Origin: Dyadobacter sp. 676
GTDB lineage: Bacteria; Bacteroidota; Bacteroidia; Cytophagales; Spirosomataceae
Direction: 5' to 3'
DNA length: 64,000 nt
NCBI RefSeq assembly: GCF_040448675.1
Contig: NZ_CP159289.1
Span: 1,550,001 to 1,614,000, forward strand
The notes under the pieces were generated by a model that saw only the letters and a list, made by a program, of their open reading frames with translations, ran no database searches and was not told the origin of the DNA. This document shows positions 27,383 through 36,488 of this stretch, piece after piece. Made by a program: the position numbers and the translations under genes. Each line of letters starts with the position of its first letter. Within the stretch, counting starts at the first letter, position 1.

Positions 27383-29047
27383 ATGAAAAAAACTTTACTG
27401 CTCACTGCATTTTTATCCGCACTTGCCCAGGTAACTGCTTTCGCCCAGAGCAACCCAAGGTATCTGGTCCTGTTTAAGGACAAAACCAATAGCACCTATT
27501 CGGTCGATAAGCCCACCGAATTTCTGTCCCAAAGGGCTGTCGACCGCCGCAAAAAGCAGAATATTCCTGTTACGGCAAACGACTTCCCGGTCAACGACGA
27601 CTACCTTTCTGCCATTCGTCAAACCGGCGCGAAAGTCATTTATCCCACCCGCTGGTTCAATGGAGCATTAATTGAAGCTTCCGACGCGCAGCTTGCACAG
27701 ATCAAAACCATGCCGTTTTACAAAGGCATTGAACTGAACCTCCCCGTTGCCAATATTACTTCCAAATCCCCCGGCATTGCCCGTACCGGTGCCACACATC
27801 GGAAATTCGGCACTACCGAGGATATCGATTACGGCCAAATGAATGCGCAACTCGCGCTGATGGAAGTACCCGATCTGCACAAAAAGGGTTATCAAGGCGA
27901 AAATATGCTCATAGCCGTTCTGGACAATGGGTTTTCGCGGGCCGACCAGGTTTCCTATTTTAAACAGCTCCGCGACGACAAACGCATTATCGACACGCAC
28001 GACTTCGTTGCCCGCGATGGCAATGTTTACAACGACGGTTCTCACGGCCTGAGCGTGTTGTCGACCATCGCGGCTTACTTGCCGGGTACGCTCGTAGGAA
28101 CCGCTTTCAATGCGTCGTTCGCGCTCTATGTAACAGAAAACAATGCCGGCGAATCGCCTTACGAAGAAATCACCTGGCTCATGGCAGCCGAGCGTGCGGA
28201 CAGCCTTGGAGCGGATGTGATCAACTCGTCGCTCGGCTACACGACTTTTGACGACGAATTTGATACGCCGGCCTATAATCATACCTATAAGGACCTGGAT
28301 GGTAAAACCACGATCGTCAGCCGCGCCGCGCGTTATGCTACGCGGAAAGGGATATTGGTTGTCAATTCTGCCGGTAACGACGGGAACAACAGTTGGCACT
28401 ACATCGGCGCCCCGGCCGACGTGGATTCCGTACTGACCGTCGGCGCTTCCGATTATAACCGCAGCTATGCGTCGCTGAGCTCCGTGGGGCCCAACTCCGC
28501 AGGCGTGCAAAAACCGGACGTCGCAGCGGTGGGCGCAGGAACGATCGTCGGCGATCTCGGCGGAGGCGCTACGAGTGGTTACGGGACTTCCTATTCGGCG
28601 CCTCAAATCGCAGGGCTGGCGGCGGCGTTCTGGCAGGCATTTCCGCAACTTACTGCCCAGCAGGTTATTTATGCTTTGAAAAAATCGGGACATTTGGCTG
28701 CTTCGCCCGACAATTTGCTGGGCTATGGTGTTCCAAACGCCGTCAAAGCGCAGGAAATCGCCCGGAACGAATTTGCCCCTCTCGGTACCGAAGGAGAATT
28801 GCTTGGTTCGGTTATCCTCGCCCCTAATCCGGCACAAAACGAGGTGACGCTTTCAATTCCGCAAACGCTGGCAGGTAAACTGGCGGACATCAAACTCTAT
28901 GCGGCAGGCGGCGCCGAAATGCATTCTGCGACTGCGCGTCTCAATGCGAAACATACCATCGCTACCGGTTCGCTGGCCTCCGGTCTTTACCTGGTACGCC
29001 TCAAAGTAAATAACCAGGAAAGGACGCTGAAATTCATAAAACGCTAG
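27383..29047 (+). CDS. Secreted S8 (subtilisin-type) serine protease with type IX secretion C-terminal domain
   Basis: 554 residues with a signal peptide (ends TAFAQ). The catalytic triad is visible: Asp181 in AVLDNGFSRAD (DNG instead of the usual DTG), His221 in NDGSHGLSVLS, and Ser403 in GTSYSAPQIAGL, with the oxyanion Asn in VVNSAGNDGNNSWHY. Residues about 20-140 form a propeptide-like part with ADR-type SQRAVDRRKKQN. The last ~75 residues (ILAPNPAQNEVTLSIP through ASGLYLVRLKVNN to TLKFIKR) are a T9SS type-A sorting domain, so it should be exported through the outer membrane and attached or released. ATG at 27383 chosen. Its end overlaps the convergent Nudix gene by 14 bases. Confidence 0.92.
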   Translation: MKKTLLLTAFLSALAQVTAFAQSNPRYLVLFKDKTNSTYSVDKPTEFLSQRAVDRRKKQNIPVTANDFPVNDDYLSAIRQTGAKVIYPTRWFNGALIEASDAQLAQIKTMPFYKGIELNLPVANITSKSPGIARTGATHRKFGTTEDIDYGQMNAQLALMEVPDLHKKGYQGENMLIAVLDNGFSRADQVSYFKQLRDDKRIIDTHDFVARDGNVYNDGSHGLSVLSTIAAYLPGTLVGTAFNASFALYVTENNAGESPYEEITWLMAAERADSLGADVINSSLGYTTFDDEFDTPAYNHTYKDLDGKTTIVSRAARYATRKGILVVNSAGNDGNNSWHYIGAPADVDSVLTVGASDYNRSYASLSSVGPNSAGVQKPDVAAVGAGTIVGDLGGGATSGYGTSYSAPQIAGLAAAFWQAFPQLTAQQVIYALKKSGHLAASPDNLLGYGVPNAVKAQEIARNEFAPLGTEGELLGSVILAPNPAQNEVTLSIPQTLAGKLADIKLYAAGGAEMHSATARLNAKHTIATGSLASGLYLVRLKVNNQERTLKFIKR

Positions 29048-29573
29048 TTTTCCGCACCATCCGCATGATGGACTCCGAATCGTGGTAATCCTGCACTTTG
29101 GATACGGGTACCCATTGCACATCTTTGGATTCGTTATTTAAAACAATATCCTGCCCTTCGGCGGCCTGGAATGCGAAGCGGATATCGTAGTGATAATGCT
29201 CGGGCACGTCTTTGCGGGCGGGGATTAAATGTACATCTACGTCGAAAATACCCTCTTTCAGCGCTTGCAGGTCGGTGATACCCGTCTCTTCCATTACCTC
29301 CTTTATGGCAACTTCCTTCACGTCGGGATCTCCGTCGCAATGGCCGCCGGGCTGAAACCAGCGATCAAGTTTCCGGTGATGCATGAGCAACACCGCATCC
29401 TTATCCGGCGACAGCACCCAGCCTGACGCCGTAATGTGACCGGCCAGCAGGCTGCGCTCGAAACAGTCGGGATTTCGTTTGATAAAATCGACTGTATCAT
29501 GATGCATCTCAGCCTCTAACCCCGGCTCCGGTTCGTACGACGCGAGCAATGCAAGCAAACTGTCCCTTTTCAT
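29034..29573 (-). CDS. Nudix hydrolase
   Basis: 179 residues. The Nudix box is GGHCDGDPDVKEVAIKEVME with EETGI following (residues about 77-100), in the HCDGD subtype; the first conserved Glu of the consensus is replaced by Pro, while the KE and EE metal ligands remain. Nudix enzymes cleave nucleoside diphosphate-X bonds; the substrate cannot be read. It is on the opposite strand to the protease and its last 14 bases overlap the protease stop region (29034-29047). ATG start at 29573. Confidence 0.9.
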   Translation of the reverse strand: MKRDSLLALLASYEPEPGLEAEMHHDTVDFIKRNPDCFERSLLAGHITASGWVLSPDKDAVLLMHHRKLDRWFQPGGHCDGDPDVKEVAIKEVMEETGITDLQALKEGIFDVDVHLIPARKDVPEHYHYDIRFAFQAAEGQDIVLNNESKDVQWVPVSKVQDYHDSESIMRMVRKTSVL

Positions 29574-29651
29574 TTTAGACTATGTGGTTTTTTCATTCTA
29601 ATTTCACCACAAGTTTAATAACTGAAAGCAATAAACCACCTTATTCAAGCA

Positions 29652-30570
29652 ATGAAAAAGTATCTGCTATCGATGTCCCTCGCGGCCCTGCTGGCCACCA
29701 GTGTAATAACGCCCGACTCCGTGGCCCAACGAGTGCCACAGCCGAGCCCGGCAGCCAGTGTAATGCAAACCGTTGGTGTAACCGATTTCACCGTCAAATA
29801 TTCCCGTCCGTTCATTAAAGGCCGCAAAGTGTTCGCCGACGGCTCAGCGCTGGCCCCTTACGACCAAATATGGCGTACCGGCGCGAACATGGCCACCACA
29901 TTCGAATCGAGCACCGAGTTTACATTCGGCGGTAAAAAAGGTGCCTGCGGGAAAATACGCATTGTTTTCGATCCCCAACGGCACTGCCTGGACGGTTATT
30001 TTGAACAAAAACTATAACCAGGGCGGCACCGACAATTACAAAGAATCGGAAGACGTAGCGCGTACGACCGTCGTGCCTACTTCCAATCAGTATAACGAAG
30101 CATTCAAAATCGAAATCGAGCCGGTTACGGATAGCACGGCTTTCCTGAACCTTTCATGGTCGTCCGTAAACGTGCCTGTCCCTCTCGCTGTAAGCACTGA
30201 GTCGCTTACCTTAACCGCATTGAACAAAGCCGTGGCCGAAAAGCCGGAGGACGTTGCCACATTGCAAAGCACAGCCGGTTACCTGCTTTCGAAGGGCAAA
30301 GACTTGCAGGTAGCGCTTTCGCTGGCCGACAAAGCCATCGGTTTGAAAGAATCATTCGGTGCATTGTGGACAAAGGCCCAAATCCTGAATAAACTGGGCA
30401 AAACCGCCGAAGCCATCCCCGTAGCGCAAAAAGCATTGACGGTGGGCGCAGCAAATCCTGACGGAGCCTATAATTTCTACAAACCACAGGTGGAAAAAGC
30501 CATCGCCGAAATGCAGGCCAAAGCCACACCTGTGAAAGGGGCCGTTTCAACCGTTAAAAAGAAGAAGTAA
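29652..30570 (+). CDS. DUF2911 domain protein with C-terminal TPR-like helices (frameshifted as sequenced)
   Basis: A secreted protein with signal peptide (MKKYLLSMSLAALLATSVI). The DUF2911 signature IWRTGANMATTFESSTEFTF leads into GGKK and should continue VPAGKYALFSIPNGTAWT, but an extra base in the A6G2 run at 29934-29941 moves that to another frame. Removing one base gives 305 residues. The second part includes NYNQGGTDNYKESEDVAR and then, from about residue 205, helical TPR-like repeats (TLQSTAGYLLSKGKDLQVAL, ALWTKAQILNKLGKTAEAIP). DUF2911 is a Bacteroidota family of unknown function. A hairpin at 30579-30616 follows. Confidence 0.85.
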
Positions 30571-30578
30571 AAGGTTGT

Positions 30579-30622
30579 CAGCCTGAGCATACGGGGCAGC
30601 AGGTTCGCTCAGGCTGGCATTT
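30579..30622 (+). terminator. Probable terminator after the DUF2911 gene
   Basis: CAGCCTGAGC (30579-30588) pairs perfectly with GCTCAGGCTG (30607-30616) with an 18-base loop, followed by GCATTTT. The short T-run makes it a moderate terminator. Confidence 0.55.
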
Positions 30623-30649
30623 TAGCTACATCTGCCACAACCCCTTATA

Positions 30650-31258
30650 TCACCTGAAAAAGCGCGGAACGCTCCATCCATTACGCACTGCCAGAATACG
30701 AAGCACGATGATCACAATGGCCGACAAAATAAATGTGATATTGCGTTCGATGCCGATGCTGTCGAGGATGAGGTACACGCACGCTCCCGTGAAGCAAGCC
30801 GTCGCATATACTTCCTTCCGGTAGATAATCGGAATCTCGTTGGTCATCACATCGCGGATCACGCCGCCCATAGTAGCCGTAAAAACGCCCATTATCACGG
30901 CAATTTCCGGCCGTACGCCAAAATTCAACGCTTTTTCAGTCCCTACCAAAGTGAACAACGCAATCCCGAAAGTATCGAACAGGAAAAGCGTCTTACGCAG
31001 CCTCAGCAGGAATTTGTAAAAAATAAATGTGACGATAATACCCAGGATAATGGCGTGAATGATGGTGATATCGCTGATCCACACGAGCGGGTAACTGCCC
31101 AGCAGCACGTCGCGAAGCGTACCGCCGCCAATGGAAGAAATAAAGGCTGTGAAGCTCGCACCAAACCAATCCTGGTGTTTCTGGTCTTTCACAGCCAATG
31201 CGCCGGAAATCGCGAACGCGAATGTCCCGATGATTTCTAACAGGTATTGAATGCTCAT
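30650..31258 (-). CDS. Trimeric intracellular cation channel family protein (TRIC/YadS, UPF0126)
   Basis: 202 residues with about seven membrane helices and two related glycine-rich halves: AISGALAVKDQKHQDWFGA with SSIGGGTLRDVLLG, and later GVFTATMGGVIRDVMTNE. These GGG/GG-x-(I/L)RD loops are the conserved cation-binding segments of the bacterial TRIC family, which conduct K+ or Na+. ATG start. It follows thyA by 12 bases in the same direction, so the thyA message may continue into it. Confidence 0.92.
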   Translation of the reverse strand: MSIQYLLEIIGTFAFAISGALAVKDQKHQDWFGASFTAFISSIGGGTLRDVLLGSYPLVWISDITIIHAIILGIIVTFIFYKFLLRLRKTLFLFDTFGIALFTLVGTEKALNFGVRPEIAVIMGVFTATMGGVIRDVMTNEIPIIYRKEVYATACFTGACVYLILDSIGIERNITFILSAIVIIVLRILAVRNGWSVPRFFR

Positions 31259-31270
31259 TCCGCGAGGCCG

Positions 31271-32092
31271 TTACACCGCTACCGGAGCCTTGATCCCCGG
31301 CCACGGGTTATAATTCACGAGCTCGAAATCCTCGTAGCGGAAATCCAGCACGTTTTTTACCTCGGGATTCAGGATCATTTGCGGCAAATCGCGCGGCTCG
31401 CGGCTGAGCTGCGTTTCCACCTGTTCCAAATGGTTGAGATAAATGTGCGTATCGCCACCTGTCCACACGAAATCTCCCAGGTCGAGGTCGCACTCACGGG
31501 CGATCATCATCGTGAGCAATGCATAGCTGGCGATGTTGAATGGCACGCCCAGGAACACGTCCGCGCTGCGTTGGTAAAGCTGGCACGAAAGCTTGCCTTT
31601 CGTTTCACCAGCCTCGATATCGGGCGGCGCCACGTAAAACTGGAATAATGCGTGGCACGGATGCAGCTTCATCTGCGGAAGCTCCGCCGGGTTCCAAGCA
31701 GAAATGATAATGCGCCGCGAGTCGGGGGTATTTTTGAGCTGTTTCAAAACTTCCTGCAACTGGTCCACGGACTTGCCGTTTGCCCCCTCCCAACTCCGCC
31801 ATTGCTTGCCGTAAACCGGTCCCAGGTCGCCGTTCTCATCGGCCCATTCGTCCCAGATCGACACGCCGTGCTCTTTCAGGTAGCCAATGTTGGTATCGCC
31901 CTTCAAAAACCACAACAATTCGTAAATGATCGATTTGGTATGCACTTTCTTGGTTGTTACCAAAGGGAAGCCCTTTTTCAGGTCGAAGCGCATCTGGTAG
32001 CCGAACACGCTGATCGTGCCCGTGCCGGTGCGGTCGGTTTTCCTGACGCCCTCTTTCAGGATATGGCGCAGCAGGTCATGGTATTGTTGCAT
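31271..32092 (-). CDS. thyA: Thymidylate synthase
   Basis: Converts dUMP to dTMP with methylene-tetrahydrofolate. 273 residues, close to the usual ~264. Visible motifs are [38 protein letters not shown], the catalytic cysteine in [33 protein letters not shown], and [14 protein letters not shown]. The order of flanking genes (osmC-like upstream, TRIC downstream) is close-packed: 10 and 12 bases. ATG start; a dihydrofolate reductase gene is not adjacent. Confidence 0.97.
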   Translation of the reverse strand: MQQYHDLLRHILKEGVRKTDRTGTGTISVFGYQMRFDLKKGFPLVTTKKVHTKSIIYELLWFLKGDTNIGYLKEHGVSIWDEWADENGDLGPVYGKQWRSWEGANGKSVDQLQEVLKQLKNTPDSRRIIISAWNPAELPQMKLHPCHALFQFYVAPPDIEAGETKGKLSCQLYQRSADVFLGVPFNIASYALLTMMIARECDLDLGDFVWTGGDTHIYLNHLEQVETQLSREPRDLPQMILNPEVKNVLDFRYEDFELVNYNPWPGIKAPVAV

Positions 32093-32102
32093 GCTGTTTT
32101 AG

Positions 32103-32531
32103 TTAAACTGAGGCGATTTCAACGTCGTAAGTAATGGTTGCCAGCGCTTCCAGCTGAGCGGTTGCCGAGCAATATTTCTCCATCGAAAGGCCGATCGCAC
32201 GGTTGATTTTGCTCTCGTCGAGGTTCGTACCTGCGAATTTGAATGTGAGATGGATCTTGCGGAAAGGCTTGCGCTGGGTATCCGGCTCCTGTTCGCGGTC
32301 GCCATCGGCCACAATGCGGAAATCGGTAATTTCCTGGCGCTGCTTTTTGAGGATCAGCACCACATCGATCGCGCTGCAACTCGCGAGCCCCATCAACAAC
32401 AATTCCATCGGCCTCACGCCGAGGTTCTGGCCGCCAATTTCAGGCGAGCCGTCGGTATGTACTTTTACTTCGGAGGAACCGGTGCCTTCGAAATGGAAGG
32501 CGTCATTCACGCGGACTAGTTCTACTTTCAT
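32103..32531 (-). CDS. OsmC/Ohr family protein
   Basis: 142 residues with the OsmC fold: [20 protein letters not shown] near 31-52 carrying the first conserved cysteine, then [16 protein letters not shown]. The usual second catalytic cysteine motif near the C-terminus reads [14 protein letters not shown], so both cysteines of a peroxidatic pair are present. OsmC-like proteins reduce organic hydroperoxides in some species. ATG start. Ten bases ahead of thyA and divergent from the pterin dehydratase. Confidence 0.9.
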   Translation of the reverse strand: MKVELVRVNDAFHFEGTGSSEVKVHTDGSPEIGGQNLGVRPMELLLMGLASCSAIDVVLILKKQRQEITDFRIVADGDREQEPDTQRKPFRKIHLTFKFAGTNLDESKINRAIGLSMEKYCSATAQLEALATITYDVEIASV

Positions 32532-32798
32532 AATGTTTGCTTTCCCGATGGAAAGCCGTTGTTATTAATTATGCAATGGCGCGAAGCTCCTGCTTCGTGC
32601 ATACTATTCGAAGGCCTCTGGCCGGCAGGTACAATCTCTAAAGCTTTTAGCACCGGCCAAAGTTCAAATATACTCGATCGGTATGGAATCGGCCAGATTA
32701 ACACTATATTCGTTTCGGGAAATCCTGCCGGAGATGGCAACGGCCGGTCCTATGGCATGAGTATTTTGGCAGAATCATCACAACAAAATAGCAACACC

Positions 32799-33035
32799 AT
32801 GTGGCAGGAAGAAGACAACAAACTTAAAAAGAGCTTTTCGTTCAGGGATTTCCGCGAAGCTTTTGCTTTTATGACCAAAGTGGCCGATGTTGTGAACGAA
32901 ATGGATCACCATCCTTTCTGGACAAATATGTACGACAAGGTCAGTTTTGAATTGAATACCCATGATGCCGGCGATGTCGTAACCGAAAAAGACCATCAGC
33001 TGGCCGCGGCGATCGACCGGATTTACAACGCATGA
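32799..33035 (+). CDS. 4a-hydroxytetrahydrobiopterin dehydratase (pterin carbinolamine dehydratase)
   Basis: 78 residues, the full size of a compact PCD/DCoH domain. [38 protein letters not shown] with the HH pair, and [16 protein letters not shown] are the family motifs. It recycles the 4a-hydroxypterin formed by aromatic amino acid hydroxylases, or may take part in molybdopterin or folate metabolism. The ATG at 32799 (MWQEEDNKL) fits the family; the open frame extends to 32559 but the additional segment has no family resemblance. Its TGA overlaps the rsmI ATG (ATGA), so the two are translationally coupled. Confidence 0.9.
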   Translation: MWQEEDNKLKKSFSFRDFREAFAFMTKVADVVNEMDHHPFWTNMYDKVSFELNTHDAGDVVTEKDHQLAAAIDRIYNA

Positions 33036-33733
33036 AACTTTATATAGTACCCACGCCGATCGGCAACCTCGAAGACATTACATTAAGGGCTATCAACGTG
33101 TTGAAAAGCGTCGATGTGGTTTTGGCGGAAGATACCCGCACATCGGGGAACCTGCTCAAACACCTCGGGATTTCGAAGCCCTTGCACAGCTATCACATTC
33201 ATAACGAGCACCAGACCGTCGCCCGCGTGGTGGAGCGTATCCGCAAGGGCGAAACGATGGCGCTCGTGTCGGACGCGGGCACGCCCGCCGTTTCCGATCC
33301 CGGTTTCCTGCTCGTGCGTGCCTGTATCCGCGAGGGCGTCCCCGTGGAATGCCTGCCCGGGCCCACGGCATTCGTGCCCGCGTTGGTCAATTCCGGTCTG
33401 CCGGGCGACCGTTTTACATTCGAGGGCTTTCTGCCCCATAAAAAAGGCCGGCAAACCCGGCTCCAGAACCTGGCCGGCGAGGAGCGTACGATGGTTTTTT
33501 ATGAGTCGCCGCACCGCCTGGTGAAAGCATTGCAGCAGTTTGCCGAGCATTTCGGGGCCGACAGGCAGGTTTGCGTTTCCAGAGAAATAAGCAAAATGTT
33601 CGAAGAAAATGTCCGCGGCACGGTCGCGGAGGTCATTGCCCATTTCGGCGAAAAGCCTGTAAAAGGCGAAATCGTGATTGTAGTGGCCGGCAAAGGCGAT
33701 GATAGGAAAAAATCCGGCGACGATGAGGATTAA
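33032..33733 (+). CDS. rsmI: 16S rRNA (cytidine1402-2'-O)-methyltransferase
   Basis: 233 residues. The tetrapyrrole-methylase fold is visible in [35 protein letters not shown] and [20 protein letters not shown], followed by [20 protein letters not shown] and [12 protein letters not shown]. It methylates the 2'-OH of C1402 in the decoding centre. The start ATG overlaps the stop of the pterin dehydratase gene (ATGA). Its stop lies inside the start region of the DUF4105 gene, so these three genes form one rightward operon. Confidence 0.96.
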   Translation: MKLYIVPTPIGNLEDITLRAINVLKSVDVVLAEDTRTSGNLLKHLGISKPLHSYHIHNEHQTVARVVERIRKGETMALVSDAGTPAVSDPGFLLVRACIREGVPVECLPGPTAFVPALVNSGLPGDRFTFEGFLPHKKGRQTRLQNLAGEERTMVFYESPHRLVKALQQFAEHFGADRQVCVSREISKMFEENVRGTVAEVIAHFGEKPVKGEIVIVVAGKGDDRKKSGDDED

Positions 33734-35012
33734 CCATTTAGAGCGAGATATGTATTTCCCCTCCCATTCGATGCAAAGCCGGTTTTCGTGGCACCTGCAA
33801 CGATTAATAGCATTAATGTGCTTCTTCTGGCTGGCAGCGCCGGTCGTTTCCCGGGCGCAATTCGGCATATTGAGCCCTGCCGCAAAAATCAGCCTGGTTA
33901 CCGTCGCCCCCGGAAGAGAGCTGTATTCAGGCTTCGGACATAGTGTGCTGTGGGTCTATGACCCCGCGACAGGCGTCGACCGGGCATTCAATTATGGAAC
34001 ATTCAGTTTCCAGGAAGGAAACTTTTATATTAAATTTTTACGTGGCACATTACCGTACAGTCTGTCGGTTTCGCCGCTCTCCTATCAGATAGCGCATTAT
34101 CAGGAAGAAAACCGTTCAATCTCCGAGCAGGTCCTGAATCTTTCAATACCCCAAAAACAGCGGCTTTACAACTTTCTCGAAAACAACTACCTGCCCGAAA
34201 ACCGGGAATATCAGTACAAGTTCTTTTACGACAACTGCGCCACCCGCATGACGGTCGCATTAAAGGCAGCAGTCGGCGACAGCCTCATTTACAATGGCTA
34301 TACCAAAGAAAAACTAAGCTTCCGGCAATGGATCGACCGGTATGCATTCAAGCAAAATCCCTGGGCCGATTTTGGAATGGACCTCGCCATCGGTGCGCCG
34401 TCCGACGAGATCGCCACGCCTGAACAGGCCACTTTCCTGCCCGATAACCTTGCGGCAGCATTTGCCGACGCGAAAGTAAAGACCGCTACCGGCACCGCGC
34501 CATTGGTTTCGGAAACCCGGGAGCTGTTCAAAGCCGCGCCGTTCCCTCCGCCGGGCCCGCTTACGCCAACCGTCGTTTTCTGGACATTGGCAATCCTTAC
34601 ACTGGCATTTACCTATTGGCAAATCCGTGCGGAACGGATCAATTTTGTGTTTGACAAAATACTTTTTGGTATTGCAGGGCTCGCCGGCTGGATCTTGCTG
34701 CTGCTCTGGTTCGGGACCAATCACGGCGTGACCGGCTACAATTATGATATTCTATGGGCATTTCCCTTGTGGATGCCGTTGATTTTTTTCCTTTCAAAAA
34801 ACCGGAAACCCGGTTGGTTTCAATATTTGTTGATTTTTTATGCGTTTCTCTTACTTTGCGCGACCGGCAATGTAACAAAACATAATTATGTGGTAATTCC
34901 CATTCTGGCGATGCTGATTGTCAGGGTTTACTATATTAACAATTCACTTTCAAAAATTCCTCAAAAGGAGATTGCGTATGGATCTGGAGTTGCTGACACA
35001 AAAAACCATTGA
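33723..35012 (+). CDS. DUF4105 domain membrane protein
   Basis: About 429 residues. After a signal-like hydrophobic segment (LIALMCFFWLAAPVVSRAQ) comes the DUF4105 domain, with APGRELYSGFGHSVLWVYD, NYGTFSFQEGNFYIKFLRG and FYDNCATRMTVALK. The second part has about five membrane helices (from residue 280). DUF4105 is a domain of unknown function with a putative Cys/His protease-like arrangement (DNCATR). Start is uncertain: ATG at 33723 overlaps the rsmI stop, ATG at 33750 is an alternative. Its C-terminus overlaps the start of the phosphatase gene by 35 bases. Confidence 0.82.
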   Translation: MRINHLERDMYFPSHSMQSRFSWHLQRLIALMCFFWLAAPVVSRAQFGILSPAAKISLVTVAPGRELYSGFGHSVLWVYDPATGVDRAFNYGTFSFQEGNFYIKFLRGTLPYSLSVSPLSYQIAHYQEENRSISEQVLNLSIPQKQRLYNFLENNYLPENREYQYKFFYDNCATRMTVALKAAVGDSLIYNGYTKEKLSFRQWIDRYAFKQNPWADFGMDLAIGAPSDEIATPEQATFLPDNLAAAFADAKVKTATGTAPLVSETRELFKAAPFPPPGPLTPTVVFWTLAILTLAFTYWQIRAERINFVFDKILFGIAGLAGWILLLLWFGTNHGVTGYNYDILWAFPLWMPLIFFLSKNRKPGWFQYLLIFYAFLLLCATGNVTKHNYVVIPILAMLIVRVYYINNSLSKIPQKEIAYGSGVADTKNH

Positions 35013-35772
35013 AATAGTAAGGCAGGCGTCCTCGTTTATCCAGCAGGAGGCGGCCCTTTTTTCTCGTGACAAAATCGAGTACAAAGACCTCAATAACCTG
35101 GTTTCCTATGTGGACAAGGAAGCCGAAAAACTGCTGGTAGCCGGTTTGCAGGCACTGCTGCCCGAAGCCAGCTTCATTACCGAAGAAGGTACAACCGGCC
35201 AGGAGCCCGATCCGGCCGCACTGAACTGGATCATCGACCCGCTCGACGGCACCACCAATTTCATCCACGGCATTCCCGTGTACTGCGTGAGCGTTGGTCT
35301 TGCACGCGGGAAAGAGCTGCTGGCGGGCGTCATCCACGAACCGAGCCTGAACGAAATGTTCTACGGCTGGCAAGGCGGCGGCGCCTGGTGCAACGGGAAA
35401 AATATCAGGATATCAACCGTCCCCAGACTGGCCGACGCCCTCATCGCGACGGGATTTCCCTACTACCGTTTCGAAAAACAAAAACGTTATATGTACATCC
35501 TCGAATTACTGATGCAACGCACGCACGGCATCCGCCGGATGGGGGCCGCGGCAGTGGATCTGGCCTATGTAGCAGCCGGTCGTTTCGACGGTTTCTATGA
35601 ATACAACCTGAATTCCTGGGATATGGCAGCGGGTACGTTACTTATTAAAGAAGCAGGCGGCATCGTAACCGACTTCAACGGCGGCGATAATTACCTTTTC
35701 GGAGGCGACATTATCGCAGCAGCCCCCGGCGCGCATTCCGAACTCGTGCAAGTTATCAGTGAGAACTTCTGA
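34978..35772 (+). CDS. Inositol monophosphatase family protein
   Basis: 264 residues with the Mg2+-dependent sugar phosphatase motifs: FITEEGT near 68, WIIDPLDGTTNFIHGIPVYC near 84-103, and WDMAAGTLLIKEAGGIVTDF near 213. Metal ligands (Glu, Asp, Asp) are all present. Substrates in bacteria include myo-inositol-1-phosphate, fructose-1,6-bisphosphate or phosphoadenosine phosphate; not distinguishable here. The ATG at 34978 is chosen because the open frame to 34918 encodes a sequence without family match. The 3' end of the DUF4105 gene overlaps it by 35 bases. Confidence 0.92.
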   Translation: MDLELLTQKTIEIVRQASSFIQQEAALFSRDKIEYKDLNNLVSYVDKEAEKLLVAGLQALLPEASFITEEGTTGQEPDPAALNWIIDPLDGTTNFIHGIPVYCVSVGLARGKELLAGVIHEPSLNEMFYGWQGGGAWCNGKNIRISTVPRLADALIATGFPYYRFEKQKRYMYILELLMQRTHGIRRMGAAAVDLAYVAAGRFDGFYEYNLNSWDMAAGTLLIKEAGGIVTDFNGGDNYLFGGDIIAAAPGAHSELVQVISENF

Positions 35773-35799
35773 ACGACTAAAAGTCAGGAGATCAAGAAT

Positions 35800-35882
35800 G
35801 GTCATTTGTAGTCATTTATAGTCATGATTAGTATTCAAATTGAGACCACACTATATATGACTACACCTGACCATAAATGACC
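35800..35882. repeat. Imperfect 26-base inverted repeat around a 31-base spacer
   Basis: Arm one (35800-35825) begins GGTCATTTGTAGTCA; arm two (35857-35882) is its inverted copy, ending ATAAATGACC. The 26 positions match at about 21. It lies in the 162-base gap between the phosphatase and the YfiT-like gene. The AT-rich stem has no T-run, so it is not a standard terminator. Confidence 0.8.
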
Positions 35883-35888
35883 CATAAT

Positions 35889-35920
35889 CATTCAGTCATT
35901 CAATCATTCACTCATTCATA
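35889..35920. repeat. Four 8-base tandem repeats (CATTCANN)
   Basis: CATTCAGT, CATTCAAT, CATTCACT, CATTCATA run back to back at 35889-35920, 15 bases before the ATG of the YfiT-like gene. Right next to the inverted repeat at 35800-35882. Confidence 0.85.
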
Positions 35921-35934
35921 ATTAGTACCCCACC

Positions 35935-36471
35935 ATGAACCTGAACGAACTCCAATACCCGATCGGCCAATTTCAGTCTCAGGAAAGCTACACGCCTGCC
36001 GAGATCAAATCAAATATTCAAATTATCAGCGCATTGCCTTCGAAGTTCATTAACCTGCTCGGCAATTGGGACGATCACAAATTCGATACGCCTTACCGCC
36101 CCGGCGGCTGGACGGTCCGTCAACTGATTCACCACGTGGCCGACAGCCATATCAACGCCTACACCCGTTGCCGGCTGGCGTTGACGGAGGATAATCCGGT
36201 TATCAAACCTTACGAGGAGCATTTGTGGGCCGAATTGCCGGACGCTAAAACCGCACAAGTTGAATTGTCGCTGCAATTACTGCGCTATGTGCATTTAAGG
36301 TGGGTGCTGTTGCTGAATTCGCTGGACGAAAATGATCTGGCACGTACCTATTTCCATCCCGCCCCTCAAAAGTCGTTCCGGCTGGATGAAGTAATAGCCA
36401 ACTACGCGTGGCATAGCGAGCACCATTACCAGCACGCATTCAGGCTCGCGCAACGGAACAATTGGTCATAA
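35935..36471 (+). CDS. YfiT/DinB-family bacillithiol-transferase-like protein
   Basis: 178 residues of the DinB four-helix superfamily. The three metal-binding histidines are visible as HHVADSHINAY near residue 65-75 (HHVADSH) and AWHSEHHYQHAFRL near 159-172. YfiT-type members were described as putative metal-dependent hydrolases and later as thiol transferases. The N-terminus LNELQYPIGQFQ and PYRPGGWTVRQLIHHVADSH are strongly family-like. ATG start, 18 bases before the next tiny gene; likely cotranscribed with it. Confidence 0.9.
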   Translation: MNLNELQYPIGQFQSQESYTPAEIKSNIQIISALPSKFINLLGNWDDHKFDTPYRPGGWTVRQLIHHVADSHINAYTRCRLALTEDNPVIKPYEEHLWAELPDAKTAQVELSLQLLRYVHLRWVLLLNSLDENDLARTYFHPAPQKSFRLDEVIANYAWHSEHHYQHAFRLAQRNNWS

Positions 36472-36488
36472 AATGCCGTTAAAAGGCT

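Noticed and set aside
27668..28837. 389-codon minus-strand frame opposite the subtilase
   Set aside because: Antisense shadow; catalytic motifs are on the plus strand.
32579..32600. Short hairpin (CGAAGC-TCCT-GCTTCG) in front of the pterin dehydratase gene
   Set aside because: Only a 6-9 base stem, without T-run and far from both flanking gene ends; not enough to call a terminator or regulatory element.
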